Assembly (NCBI RefSeq): GCF_001625215.2 | Contig: NC_030387.2 | Coordinates: forward strand, 806,001 to 870,000 | Source: Daucus carota subsp. sativus | Lineage: Eukaryota; Streptophyta; Magnoliopsida; Apiales; Apiaceae | Direction: 5' to 3' | Length of the DNA: 64,000 nucleotides | Part shown: one piece after another, positions 35,201-46,486 of the stretch | Layout of the letters: each line of letters begins with the position of its first letter | Numbering within the stretch: position 1 is the first letter of the stretch | Notes under the pieces: model-generated | Databases searched by the model: none | The model's input: only the letters and a program-made list of their open reading frames with translations | What the model was told of the DNA's origin: nothing | Made by a program: the position numbers and the translations under genes

Positions 35201-38200
35201 GGAAGCAAAATAATCTATAATTGTGTACTGGCATATTTGGGGGATTTTGATAGATATATTTAAACTTCTCACAGCTATAATCTTGCTAGTTTCTGTTCCT
35301 CTTTTACCATCATTATATCTTTATGCCATTTGTACATTAGCTGCATCACTCCAGTATTCTTGGTGACCGTCACTATAACTTGTTTATGCTTTCTCTGCAC
35401 TAGGACATTGATTTTCATGTCCAGTGGTGCTCATTGCTTAGGAAAATTCTTGTGTTTGCAGAGCTACAACCGGGATCTTTTCTTATTTCTCTACTTTCTG
35501 CTCATCATAGTTTCCGCAATCACTTCTTTCAAGCGTCATCATGATAAGTCACTTATATCGGGAAAATCCATACTCTATCTGAACAGGCATCAAACGGAGG
35601 AGTGGAAAGGTTGGATGCAGGTACTTTCTGTAGCTGAATTTTGTGTATATACTTTTTTCTATGGATAAATGTGTATATATAGCTGTCACTCAGTTAATAT
35701 TTAAACTGTTCTTCAGCTTTATTTTTGTTTATGATATTTCACTAATCATAGGTGCACTGTGCAGACTTTAAGTAGTATTTGAATTTTCAAAGTTTTCCCT
35801 GAATTTAAAAGTGAATTAATCACCCTATGGCTTCTTGGATTCAATCGAAAGATTAGATATATTAAATAATTATATCTCCTTTCTTCCTTATCCATTTTAG
35901 TTGCACTTTCTTTGGGTTATGTGAGAGGACATATTTCCCGAGATTTGTTTCAACTTTCAACGCCCAACTCTGTGACATTATATTTTTTTTCCATATTTAG
36001 CGGGGTTTGTTATATCTTACTTTTGATGGGTAGTGTACTCTTTCATACTCACCCTGCATGTATATTTTATGTGATAAAACTGCTTGACTTATCTGGTGCA
36101 CATGATCTTCAAGGTGTGCTTGTTCGTACCAGTTACCAGCAGACATAGTTCACATTGTTTGAGAATTCAGATTATAGTTTTTTGAAAGATTTATATATTT
36201 TTGGTTCATGGTATATGAAAGTTGTCGGTAAGGTTGCAGCTTTAAGTATACCTCCTCCCCCACTGCAAACTCCTCATGTCTTCGTTCTGATACCACTTGT
36301 GATGGAACAGCTAGATTAATAATACCAATTAAACGGAAATTTACTGTCCCAGCACTGGAATACAACCAACTCCAACAATTACAACGGAAATACTGAATAA
36401 CTAAGACAGAATTTAGAAGATAGGTATGGACTTTCGAGAGGTCCACGCTCTCCTCCCAATTGCAGCTAACAATAATCAGATGATCCCTAATTCCTCTTGC
36501 TCCTTCCTTTTTATCCCCTCTAGCTGAAAAGACTACTCTGCCCTCCACTATTATCCACTTGGACCTTCTTACCCCTCCTTGCATATACTCGTCCATCTGC
36601 CCTGATATGCGGGTGCATGACAGATGCATAAATTATATTTGCTTTAATGCACATGAGTATGGCTTGTCAACAATCCCACATCGTTTACGTTCATTCATCT
36701 TCTATATGCAGGTGTTGTTTCTAATGTACCACTACTTTGCCGCAACAGAATATTATAATGCTATCCGAATTTTTATTGCTGGTTATGTTTGGATGACTGG
36801 ATTTGGGAACTTCTCATATTATTACATCCGTAAAGATTTCAGCCTTGCAAGGTTTGCTCAGGTACATGGTCTTTTATAGGTCATTCAGATTTTCTTCCTG
36901 TTTCTCTCATGCATAGTCATGATACGCTTCTGTATGGCAGATGATGTGGAGGCTTAACTTTCTGGTGTTCTTTTGTTGCCTCGTCCTGAACAACAGTTAT
37001 ACGCTATACTACATATGCCCTATGCACACACTATTTACCCTCATGGTGTATGGGGCACTTGGTATATACAATAAATATAACGAAAATGGAACTGTTATTG
37101 CTGCAAAATTCATAACCTGCCTACTGGTGGTTATATTAATATGGGAAGTACCTGGAGTTTTTGATGTTGTCTGGAGCCCGTTCACCTTCCTTCTTGGTAA
37201 GTCAATTTAATGGCAGTATTTTCATTAAGGTGAACAACAAATAAATAAAACTTAATACATGTAAATATATTGCAGGGTACACTGATCCTGCCAAACCTAA
37301 TCTTCCCGTCATGCACGAGTGGCATTTTCGCTCAGGCCTTGATCGCTACATATGGATTGTTGGAATGCTGTATGCATATTATCATCCTACAGTAAGTTGA
37401 CTAGCTGCAGAATTACTTTCTGAGTTGATTGATATCCACACACTTGTGTTAACAAGTTTTTCGTAGTATTTACACATTACATGGTTCTTTCAATATCATT
37501 TATTTGCTAGTAAACTTTATTATAGGTCGAGAGGTGGATGGAAAAGCTTGAGGAAATGGAAGCAAAACGCAGGATAATAATTAAATCAGTTGTTGTGACA
37601 ATCTCCTTGACGGTACGGACCTTTTATTTCACATATATTTTATCTCTCGATTTTTGCTTGACTGATAAATAGTCTATTGTTTCAGATAGGATATTTATGG
37701 TTCGAAAATATATACAAGCTCCCGAAGATCTCATATAACAAGTATCATCCATATACTTCATGGATTCCTATAACGTATGTATCTATCTTTTCCTGGTCCT
37801 GTGGTTTACAAGTGCTGAAGTTATTCAATAGTCATTAATATGTTGCAATATTTAATTAATCAGTGTCTACATCACATTGAGAAATTTCACCCAAAATTTA
37901 CGAGGATACAGCTTGACCCTCTTTGCGTAAGTGTCATCAACTTTAATTTTCTTACTCTGGAAATTTTTTTAGGAGAGCATATAACAGTTCAGCTGATTTA
38001 AGTTATATTGTTGTAACCTAACGAAAATATTGTTTTGATGATCATCAGATGGCTTGGGAAGGTCACTCTGGAAACCTACATATCACAGTTTCACATATGG
38101 TTAAGGTATGTTGGAGTATATTATATGTAAATAAATTCTCTTAAGTAAATTTACTGATTCTTGGATGTAGCTGGTGCTAGAGTTAAAGAAAGTGACATTT

Positions 38201-39829
38201 TAGTGAAGATGAGGCTAATAGCATGAAGGATTAATGTTGGAGTTTTATTTTCTAAATGAGGATATCACTAGATTGGAAAAATTGATTGTTTGAACTTTGA
38301 TGGATACTTGTCTAGTGATGAAAAAGGATTTTTTGTGGATTGGAATGGGTGTGTTATCTTAAGCAAACTTATGAAGCACGAGTGCGGCAGCGGGGGCGGG
38401 AATACGGGAAAACAAAAAAAAAGTAGGGGTTTGGGTTTTTTGGGGGGGGGGGGGGGGATACGACAATTAAAAAAATTTAAATTTATTAACAAAAGAAAGG
38501 AGTATCCTTCAAATTAAATATTAAATTCCAATTCCAACAGCGCATAAATACATACAGATATTACATATACTAATTTACTTATCTACTTGCAACTTGCAAA
38601 ACAAGATCAAACCGACATAAAGACAAGTATACATATTCACATACATACAGCCAAGTCAAGTATACATACAAAATTTAAGCAGCCCACAAAAAGCAAAGCA
38701 ACAACTGATCAATATATAGTCTGAAGCTCGTATATACATACACATCAATAGTGTATACACACACACACACAAACATATTCGCAGAAGAAGAGTAACAGAA
38801 GATGAGTGGAAGATCGTTCTTTTGTTGACTGCAAAGTTATATAAATTGCCCTTCCTACAACCCCTGTGAATCCCCGATCTGATATACTGGGATACGCCAG
38901 GTGGCGCTCCCAGCCGCACCAGCACAGCACCCGGTGCGCAGTGCAGTACCTGGTTGCCGCCCCCCATGCTTCATAGGAGCAAACCAAGTCGTAGTTAAAG
39001 TATAATATGGCACCGAAAAGTGAATTTTAATGCTAAAATAAAACATGCTTTACAATGCTATTTGCAGAATGCAGCATATATCCAAATTAGTGTTTAAATA
39101 AGGTAATTCAATATTTTTGTTTTCCTTCGTTTGTACTTGATTGATGATGCAAGTAACCTTATAGTTGCATATATGGTACAAACTTTTGCAGCTTTACATT
39201 TAGTTATGGCATTGCATTTGGGTGGTCATTTTATGATGCATCTAGTTCTATATCATAATCAAATCACTAATATAGCAATGTCGGTCCATGGAAGTGGTAG
39301 ATTAGTGGAATGCTCATTCTCCTAATTAGAGAACAAGAAGTGCAGTGACTAATGTTTGTCTCTGTACAGTGATTTCTAATGATGCTTTTATGTAAACAGA
39401 TCCAGTGTGCCAGATGGTCAGCCTAAATTGCTACTTTCTCTAATTCCTGACTATCCAATGTTGAATTTCATGCTCACTACTTCCATATATGTTGCGGTTA
39501 GTATCAGTGTTCTCTTCAAATGTTAAGGAAATAGTACACGGCTGATCTAATTATTTCCAAAAAAATTGCAGATCTCATACAGGCTCTTTGAACTAACAAA
39601 TACATTGAAAGTGGCATTTGTTCCAAGTAAAGATGATAAGCGCCTAGCTTATAATGCAGTTACAGCAGCAGTTATATTGACTGTTCTGTACACACTATCA
39701 TTTGTGTTTCTAAGGCTACCAGTAATGTTGGTAAGGGTTCTTCCTGTCTAGGTTGTCTAAAAAAATTTCAAATTAAAATTCTCTCTTGGAAGTTATACAT
39801 AAATTGAACAAAAACTGTTTCAGGAATGA
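32296..39829 (+). CDS. RWA: REDUCED WALL ACETYLATION (RWA) protein, CAS1-type membrane protein
   Basis: Sixteen exons: 32296-32328, 33146-33240, 33842-33985, 34075-34131, 34293-34365, 35462-35620, 36712-36861, 36941-37196, 37276-37391, 37526-37612, 37686-37774, 37864-37926, 38049-38105, 39400-39496, 39572-39730, 39824-39829. All phases close (about 546 residues). RWA proteins are Golgi multi-pass proteins needed for O-acetylation of xylan and other wall polysaccharides, acting with TBL acetyltransferases and probably handling acetyl donors. Family blocks visible in order: [139 protein letters not shown] and [12 protein letters not shown]. About ten membrane segments are expected. The exon 3 start is ambiguous (33842 or 33848). 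The last exon may be only GAA-TGA; reading through the last donor instead adds five residues. Confidence 0.92.
34212..34251. repeat. CA/CG/CA compound microsatellite in RWA intron 4
   Basis: CACACA, then an alternating CG run, then CACACA: an alternating purine-pyrimidine tract of the kind that can adopt Z-DNA. Confidence 0.9.
34383..34404. repeat. Run of 22 C in RWA intron 5
   Basis: It begins 18 bases after the exon 5 donor. In the transcript it is a long C tract. Length may be uncertain. Confidence 0.8.
36150..36680 (-). mobile_element. Ty3/gypsy LTR plus internal fragment in RWA intron 6
   Basis: On the minus strand, a likely LTR spans 36680-36298: it opens TGTGGGATTGTTGACAAG and closes CCATCACA (TG...CA ends). 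Two bases later comes TGGTATCAGAACG (36295-36283), close to the initiator-Met tRNA primer binding site. Right after it the frame reads [23 protein letters not shown], which belongs to the C terminus of gypsy integrase. So almost the whole internal region has been deleted or rearranged. The LTR ends about 30 bases before the RWA exon 7 acceptor. Confidence 0.6.
38442..38457. repeat. Run of 16 G in RWA intron 13
   Basis: Preceded by GGGG and GGG blocks (TAGGGGTTTGGG), so a G-quadruplex is plausible on the coding strand. It lies in a 1.3-kb intron that also has an unexplained GC-rich patch near 38860-38970. Confidence 0.8.
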
Positions 39830-41451
39830 TTTATTGCAAGTAGATCGGTCCTTTGTTGCATGTAACAATGGTTACAGAATGCCACGCACCAACACTAATC
39901 TATTTCAGCCTTATTTTCCCTCTAAATTACTAGACTTGAATTCCAAAGGTAGTTTTCAGTTAATGACTTGACTTTGTATTTACAGTTGTGAGACTTGGAA
40001 GCATATAAGAAGAGGCCCTCGTCCTTTCCCCCAAGGATCCCGTGTTACAAGAAAATGGGTTTCCTGAAAGTCCGTTGTATACAGATTGTTTTTTGATAGT
40101 TTTATCTTATCAGTCACCTTCTTTTTGGAAATAGCATGATACTGAAAGTCAATAGTTGTACGAGAACGTTTGTAATTCTTTACAAGTTGTATTATGTAAT
40201 ATATGGCTTCATCCTTAGGAAACATGTCACACTAGATTAGTATAGATTATGTAGTTAACAGTTGTATTTTTTTAGAAGATTCAGCATGTATCATTAAAGT
40301 AAATGACGTTCCCATGTTTAAAGGGATCCAGCATATTTTCTCAAGTTCATTTTGTTATGTTTTTCTGTTTGTTTATTTATTGGAAACAGATACTATACAT
40401 GATTAACTATGTAAAGAAATTCCAAATTATGTCGCTATATTGCTGATAATAGTATAGAAGTCATCGAAACAACAAAAATATCTTCCTCCCAGCCAAATCT
40501 CATCAACCCAACTCAATCAAGATCGAATGAAGGGACTCCCAGAAAAAATCCTAGATAAAGTGATCGAAAACTAAAAAACAAATATATACATGGGGTTTGA
40601 AGTTGTGCCGTAATACCATATATTAAATGAATATTTGATATACCGTGCCCCTTTCTAAAAGTCTTACCACTGTTAGTCTGTGACAAAAGCAAATAACTCA
40701 GTCGGCCGAGTACTCGAACTTTTGTCGGAATTGATTTTACGTTACTAGACTATATGAACTAACTTTGGATTAAATTCAACATAAATTGGATCAAATTCGA
40801 GTCAAACATGGATAGAATATTAAGAAATAAAAAAAAATGATAAATAGGTTGAAATAGAACCTTAGAATCTAACATACTAATCTAATCATGTAATATTTGT
40901 AGAGTTTATGTATATATATATTGATAGTTTAATTTATAAAATAATGTTTTTAATACATTGAATTTTTGATTTGAATACTCATTCAAAAAATTTATTAACA
41001 CGAGTCTATACAATCGTAGCATGTACCTCCCGGCTAAGAAAGTTCCAACTACATGAGAAATTTCAATGGTGCGATTTTTTAAAAAACATTTGATATTGTT
41101 GTTAGAATAGCAAGTTCCATCAATTACACATTACCATTAACATCTACCGTGCATTGTTCAATTGTTTTTCACCAATTTTGAAAATGGAATTGCTCTAAAT
41201 TTCAAATACACACTCATAATAATATACAGATCACAGCAGCTCCCATATTTTACCAGAGTACACATGGATTCAGCCTTGTATACATATTATTTATCTAATA
41301 TGCAAATCTTTAGATGGTGTAAACAAACTCCACTAACTGAAATATGATTTTGTATACATATTGATTTAAGAGAATAAAACTCACAAGTGAATGCTGGTAA
41401 TGTTGTCCAAACTCGAGAAATAGCTCATACTTGTCCTATTACAAAACTAAC
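39830..41451. other. RWA 3' flank and intergenic DNA
   Basis: The first 450 bases or so are the likely RWA 3' UTR. The rest is AT-rich without a supported gene and ends at the target duplication CTAAC (41447-41451) of the Athila-like element. Confidence 0.5.
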
Positions 41452-43005
41452 TGATAAGTGGTATTTATACACACTTATAGGCCTTCATTTCCACTTAAAT
41501 TGGTTGATTGTACTTAAGTGTTTAGTGTCTTTTGATGTGTTTTTATTGTTTTTCTGTGCAGGTCACGAGTTGAGGTGATGAAGTGATTTTCTATCATTTT
41601 AGGTTGGTTTTGGTGCATTATTTGCAAGAATAGAGAATTGTGGATTCACCGCGACTTGGGATTTTGTGGGTATATCTTCTACAAACCCTCACGAGAGCAC
41701 ACTCGTCCACTAGAGCTATCTAGGGGTTTAAAGGGCTTGTTGCATATGCTAAATGCAACCGTGATCACCTACGGAAGTGGTACTAGAAGCGAGGAAGGAC
41801 ATGCACGCGAGAACGAGCGAGAAACGAAGAAAAGGGGCCACCATCACAGACAGTAGCGCGCCCGCGCTACTTGGCAGCGCGCCCGCGCTACATTAAAGCC
41901 AACTAGCGCGCCTGCGCTAGTTTAGCGCGGTGGCGCCCCGCAGAAACTTCCCGGGCTGATTTTTACAGCTTTTCTGATGGATTTTAGCAGCGGTCGAGGC
42001 CCGGTTGACTTAGTCAATGCATTTTTATTTCTCGTGTGTAAAACCCTAGCCTCATAGTCGTAGTTTGTAGTAGAGAACAATATCGTAATCATAGTTTTAA
42101 TTTTTATCGAAGCACATTATCAGTTTGTATTAGATCGTTCTTCGCGAGGAAGTGACAGTTTCGAGCAAGATCGTGAACATCAAATCTGTAACGTGTGATC
42201 CTTATTATTATTAATTCAAGCATTTTTATTCTATTTAATTCTCGTCCTTTCTTTATCATGCTTTCACTAGAACCCATGATGTCGATTAGTTCGATTATGA
42301 ACTAACCGCCTTCATGGGATTCTAATGGATTTATCGATGTAGTCTAGTAACGAATGTTAATTACGTGATTGTGAGACTTATGTTGATTTCTTTGCATGAG
42401 CCGTGCTTATTCTTCTTAGAAGCGTAGCTAACTTCTAAGTTGTTTGTTAATTCTTTCTGAAGCGAGAGTGGATGATTGAATTTAGAACTATGCCATGTAA
42501 ACATAGGATTATGTGAATGAAGCATAATTTGTGGTAGACTTGAACTATTTTTATCACCCTGTGTAATCACGATAGACGACTTGCTATTAAACCTCTCTGC
42601 TTACACTACCGCTATAGAGATATAGGGTCTGAGCTTTGTGGGTGTCCATGAGATTTCTATCTTAATTGTGGATTTTGATTGGTACGATATGTGTGCAACG
42701 AGAGTTGGCATGTATTACTTTCGTGTTGTCTGATTAGGATCAACAGTCGCATGTTAATCAGTAATTTCAATTCTAGATGAATTCGATAATGAAGTTAGAA
42801 TCCCATGTGTTTTCCTATTCTGAATTTGATTAAGTAAATTTAATTATTAGTATAAAAGAAACCAATCCTTGTTAATTGTCTTGGCAGTGATAATTGATCA
42901 TACATTGTTGCATAGGTGCGTATTCTTAATTCACCAGTCTCTGTGGGAACGAACTTAATATATTACTTGTGATCACGTGCGCTTGCGTGTAGATTTCACC
43001 GAACA
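41452..43005 (+). repeat. 5' LTR
   Basis: Begins TGATAAGTGG and ends CACCGAACA. A GC-rich palindrome cluster lies at 41853-41938 in an otherwise AT-rich sequence. It matches the copy at 48937-50490 with an offset of 7485. Confidence 0.95.
41853..41938. repeat. GC-rich palindrome cluster in 5' LTR
   Basis: Four spaced units of the form TAGCGCG(C)CCGCGCTA: GTAGCGCGCCCGCGCTAC, CAGCGCGCCCGCGCTAC, CTAGCGCGCCTGCGCTAG, and a decayed TAGCGCGGTGGCGCC. Each is a near-perfect inverted repeat of about 16 bases. Confidence 0.9.
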
Positions 43006-43011
43006 AGTTTT

Positions 43012-43029
43012 TGGCGCCGCTGCCGGGGA
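43012..43029 (+). other. Primer binding site (tRNA-Asp type)
   Basis: TGGCGCCGCTGCCGGGGA starts six bases after the 5' LTR. Its complement ends CGGCGCCA like the 3' end of plant tRNA-Asp, with one likely change (GCTGCC where GTTGCC is usual). Confidence 0.85.
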
Positions 43030-43241
43030 CTCGGTGTTAATTAATTAGTTTACGTACTTGTCATCAGTGTGCATTAAAATTCACTGACTCGGATTCTTTT
43101 CTCACTTTTCTTAGTTGTTGTTGTATCTATTGTTTTTGTTTAGTTATTTATAATGTTTCCTTTGCCTCCTTGGGACTTCAGTTCCAAGTGAGGTAGCTTT
43201 TACTGCGTTCTTGGCTGTGTTTGTGCTGTTACAGGGTTACA

Positions 43242-44474
43242 ATGGAAGAAGTCGATACCTTTGCACTTCTATCTTCCATAGTTGAGGCATATTCGTCGAA
43301 AGCTACAGAGCCGACCTTGTATCCGATGAGTGTCGATGAGATGTCACAAGTTGCCCCTACAACATACAGCTTCTGTCAAGTTTGTGGTGTTCAAGGTCAC
43401 TATAGTTATGAATGCTTTTATAACCACTTCAACTCTCAGAATACTCAGTCGGGACATGGATATAATTATCAAGAAGGATATGAGTACAATCAGTATTCTA
43501 ATTCTTATGATCAAGAATGGATGGATCAACCAGATTTCTCTTACATGGACAACAATTTTGGTGATTTCCCATATCATGGTCAACATCAATTTCAAGAACA
43601 AAAATTTCAGCAACAATGTTATGAAGAACCTCCAATGCAACAATATGATCAGTTTGAGCAACAGTATTATCAGCCTCAATATGAGCAACCACAATCTCAA
43701 CAGTATCAATATCCTCAAGTACAAGATCTACAGGTTCCTCAACCCACTGTAGAAGTGCTTTCTGATCAAACAAATGAGGTATATGATATGTTGGTAAACA
43801 TAAACAAGACGCTTAAGGAACTCAAGGCTACACAACTGATGATGGAGGCTCGACTTGAGCGGTTAGCTAGTTCTTTTACTGTCGAACAACCCGATTCTTC
43901 TCCACTTATAGCCACCCAAGTTGAAGATGACATAAATGCTACCATTCTTACAAATGATGGAGATTGTGATAGTTTTTCGACCTGGGATGATGATGTGCCT
44001 ATTAATAAAGAGGAAGATCGTGTCGCTGACGGCAAAATCGATGAAGTTGTTGTTATGGACCGTGTGGGCGATGATGAGGTGCGTGAAAAAAGCAATATCG
44101 AGTTGATCGTAGTTTCTCCTACACCAGGTGTGCTTGAATTACATTTCCTGAAGGGGATTAGCTCAATCAAGGTTGCTCCATGTTCTGACATTGAAAATGT
44201 GGCTTTCAATCCAACCTCTACCCCTATACTTGAGAGTACATGTTTTAAAGCTGACATGATGATTGTCCAAGATGATCTTACACAAAATCTGGTGGGTTAT
44301 CCAGTCCAAAAGGCTCTTAAACTTCAACTCTTGGAAAAAGAGGATAGCAATTTCATCTCTTTATTCAGTGACATGAAAGGCCAAGAAGTTCTTATGACTC
44401 CTGTGAAAGTGAAGAGTTCTGAAAAACCACCCCCAAACTTATCTTCTTGGAACAAAGGTAGTGGTATACACTGA
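43242..44474 (+). CDS. Gag-remnant ORF of the retroelement
   Basis: 410 residues from ATG 43242. After about 45 residues comes one retroviral zinc knuckle ([15 protein letters not shown]-x2-C-x4-H-x4-C), then a long Gln/Tyr/Asn-rich stretch, a coiled segment ([25 protein letters not shown]) and an acidic region. A gypsy Gag normally has 250 or more residues of capsid before the knuckle; here that part is missing. The frame ends TGA a few codons after the sequence jumps into RNase H in another frame. So this is a deletion product with nucleic-acid binding and linker parts only. Host of trans-acting proteins unknown. Confidence 0.75.
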   Translation: MEEVDTFALLSSIVEAYSSKATEPTLYPMSVDEMSQVAPTTYSFCQVCGVQGHYSYECFYNHFNSQNTQSGHGYNYQEGYEYNQYSNSYDQEWMDQPDFSYMDNNFGDFPYHGQHQFQEQKFQQQCYEEPPMQQYDQFEQQYYQPQYEQPQSQQYQYPQVQDLQVPQPTVEVLSDQTNEVYDMLVNINKTLKELKATQLMMEARLERLASSFTVEQPDSSPLIATQVEDDINATILTNDGDCDSFSTWDDDVPINKEEDRVADGKIDEVVVMDRVGDDEVREKSNIELIVVSPTPGVLELHFLKGISSIKVAPCSDIENVAFNPTSTPILESTCFKADMMIVQDDLTQNLVGYPVQKALKLQLLEKEDSNFISLFSDMKGQEVLMTPVKVKSSEKPPPNLSSWNKGSGIH

Positions 44475-45999
44475 TCATGCAGCCATTCGATATCTCATCT
44501 CAAAGAAGGATTCTAAACCAAGACTAATTCGCTGGGTTCTATTACTCCAAGAATTTGATGTGGAAATTAAAGATCGGAAGGGCACAGAAAATCAGGTAGC
44601 TGATCATTTATCCCGACTAGAAGATCACAGCAAACAAACCACCGACAACACTCTAATCAATGAATTCTTCCCAGATGAACAATTGTTTGAAGTTGAGACA
44701 GAAGAGCCATGGTTTGCTGACATTGTAAATTATCTGGTGAGTAAGATCATTCCTCCAGAATTCTCTTATGCTCAACGCAAGAAATTCCTTCACGATGTGA
44801 AATGGTATATTTGGGATGAACCCTTTCTGTTTAAACAAGGAGTTGATCAAATTCTCAGACGATGTATTCCCAATAATGAAGTTGAGGGAGTTTTGCGCGA
44901 GTGCCATTCCACTGGTTATGGGGGCCATTACAGCGGAGAGAAAACAGCAAAGAGGGTACTTCAAGCAGGTTTTTACTGGCCAACTCTGTTTAAAGATGCT
45001 CATCAGTATGTGTTGGGTTGCGATAGGTGTCAACGTACAGGTAATATATCTAGGAGGAATGAAATGCCTCTTAAAATGCTCTTGGAAGTCGAAATATTTG
45101 ATGTTTGGGGTATTGACTTCATGGGACCTTTCGTTTCATCTTGCAACAACCAGTATATTCTATTGGCAGTGGATTATGTGTCTAAATGGGTGGAGGTAAA
45201 AGCTTTACCTACAAATGATGCTAAGGTGGTCTTGCAATTTCTTCAAAAACAGATCTTTACCCGTTTCGGAGTCCCTAGGGTCATTATCAGTGATGAAGGC
45301 TCTCATTTCTGCAATCGGAAATTCACAACCTTGATGACGAGATATAATATCAATCACCGGGTTGCTACTGCTTATCATCCTCAAACGAATGGTCAAGCTG
45401 AAGTGTCTAACAGAGAGATCAAACGCATATTAGAGAAGGTGGTTAACCCTTCTAGAAAAGACTGGTCATTGCGATTAGATGAGGCTGCTTGGGCTTATCG
45501 TACAGCTTACAAAACACCGTTGGGTACTTCTCCATTTCAGCTAGTGTTTGGAAAAGCTTGTCACTTACCAGTAGAGTTGGAACATAAAGCTTATTGGGCA
45601 CTAAAGAAGTTGAATTTCGACTTACAGTTAGCTGGAGAAAAACGCATGATTCAACTCAATGAGTTGGAAGAGTTTCGCCTCCGTGCTTATGAAAATAACA
45701 AGCTCTACAAAGAAAAGGTGAAAAGATTGCATGATCAGCGGCTGATACAAAAATCGTTTGTGGTTGGTCAATTGGTTCTACTATATAATTCTCGGTTGAA
45801 GCTATTTCCAGGGAAACTCAAATCACGCTGGTCGGGACCATTTACAGTCAAGACAGTATTTCCCCACGGTGCAGTAGAAATCTATGCCAAATCACCGGAT
45901 GAATCATTTAAAGTTAATGGTCAACGGTTGAAACCTTACTTTGGCGGAAATGTGAATCGTGAGGTGCAAACCACGATTCTTCAATCAGAATCGGATTAG
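44453..45999 (+). CDS. RNase H C-terminal part fused to integrase (pol fragment)
   Basis: The open frame begins abruptly inside RNase H ([13 protein letters not shown], later [14 protein letters not shown]) with no ATG of its own at the front, and continues as integrase to TAG at 45997. The zinc-binding part has [13 protein letters not shown] and CDRCQRTG. The catalytic core keeps all three acidic residues: [16 protein letters not shown] and [13 protein letters not shown]. The C-terminal part has WSGPFTV and [10 protein letters not shown]. Protease and the whole reverse transcriptase are gone; the junction with the gag ORF is at about 44455 and shifts the frame. Integrase itself appears undamaged, but a translation route to it is not visible. 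Confidence 0.85.
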
Positions 46000-46132
46000 T
46001 CTGGACTTCACGTCGAGCTAACGACGTTAAACAAGCGCTTCGTGGGAGGCAACCCACGCATTGGAACCACATTGTACCATTGTAAACCTCAAAAACACAA
46101 AAATCGAAAAATTTCAGCCTCCGGTGTCAGAC

Positions 46133-46214
46133 ACTAGCGCGCCCGCGCTAGTGTCAGGCGCGACCGCGCTAAGTTGCACAGCGCGCCCGCGCTATACTTA
46201 GCGCGGCCGCGCTA
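46133..46214. repeat. GC-rich palindrome cluster between integrase and ORF3
   Basis: Four units like those in the LTRs: CTAGCGCGCCCGCGCTAG, a diverged GGCGCGACCGCGCTAA, CAGCGCGCCCGCGCTAT and TAGCGCGGCCGCGCTA, the last being a perfect 16-base palindrome. Confidence 0.9.
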
Positions 46215-46401
46215 CTGACTGCCGAGCCAGGCGAATTTTCTCCCAAAAAAATTATTTTCTTTTCGTTTTAAAAAGCCCACAATCCTAATTTTGCATGCCT
46301 AGCCCGAAATACATCCCATAAAACCCTAACTCAACTCTCCAACCCTTATACAAACACAAAACACATCTCCAAATCCCATTATAATTCTCTAAACCCTAAA
46401 T

Positions 46402-46409
46402 TATATATA
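46402..46409 (+). promoter_or_regulatory. TATA-like box ahead of retroelement ORF3
   Basis: TATATATAC sits about 80 bases upstream of the ORF3 start. Between them is a C/A-rich leader (CCATACACACAACC, CACATACACCTC) typical of plant 5' UTRs. Suggests, but does not prove, a separate promoter. Confidence 0.35.
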
Positions 46410-46486
46410 CACATCCATACACACAACCTTCATCCAATCTTTCAAATCCAATACACATACACCTCTTGCAACTCTAATCCCTACCA

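Noticed and set aside
38656..39046. Open frames of 60-103 codons on the minus strand in RWA intron 13 (for example [18 protein letters not shown])
   Set aside because: GC-rich patch next to a TGTG run, no recognisable domain, no start or splice support; overlapping frames are all open, as expected of biased composition.
41638..41856. 72-codon frame in the LTR (identical copy at 49123-49341)
   Set aside because: Identical because the LTRs are identical; ends in the palindrome cluster and has no domain, so it is not evidence of a gene.
43344..43773. Long antisense and alternative frames in the gag remnant
   Set aside because: They mirror the CAA/TAT-rich coding repeat of the real ORF and have no independent features.
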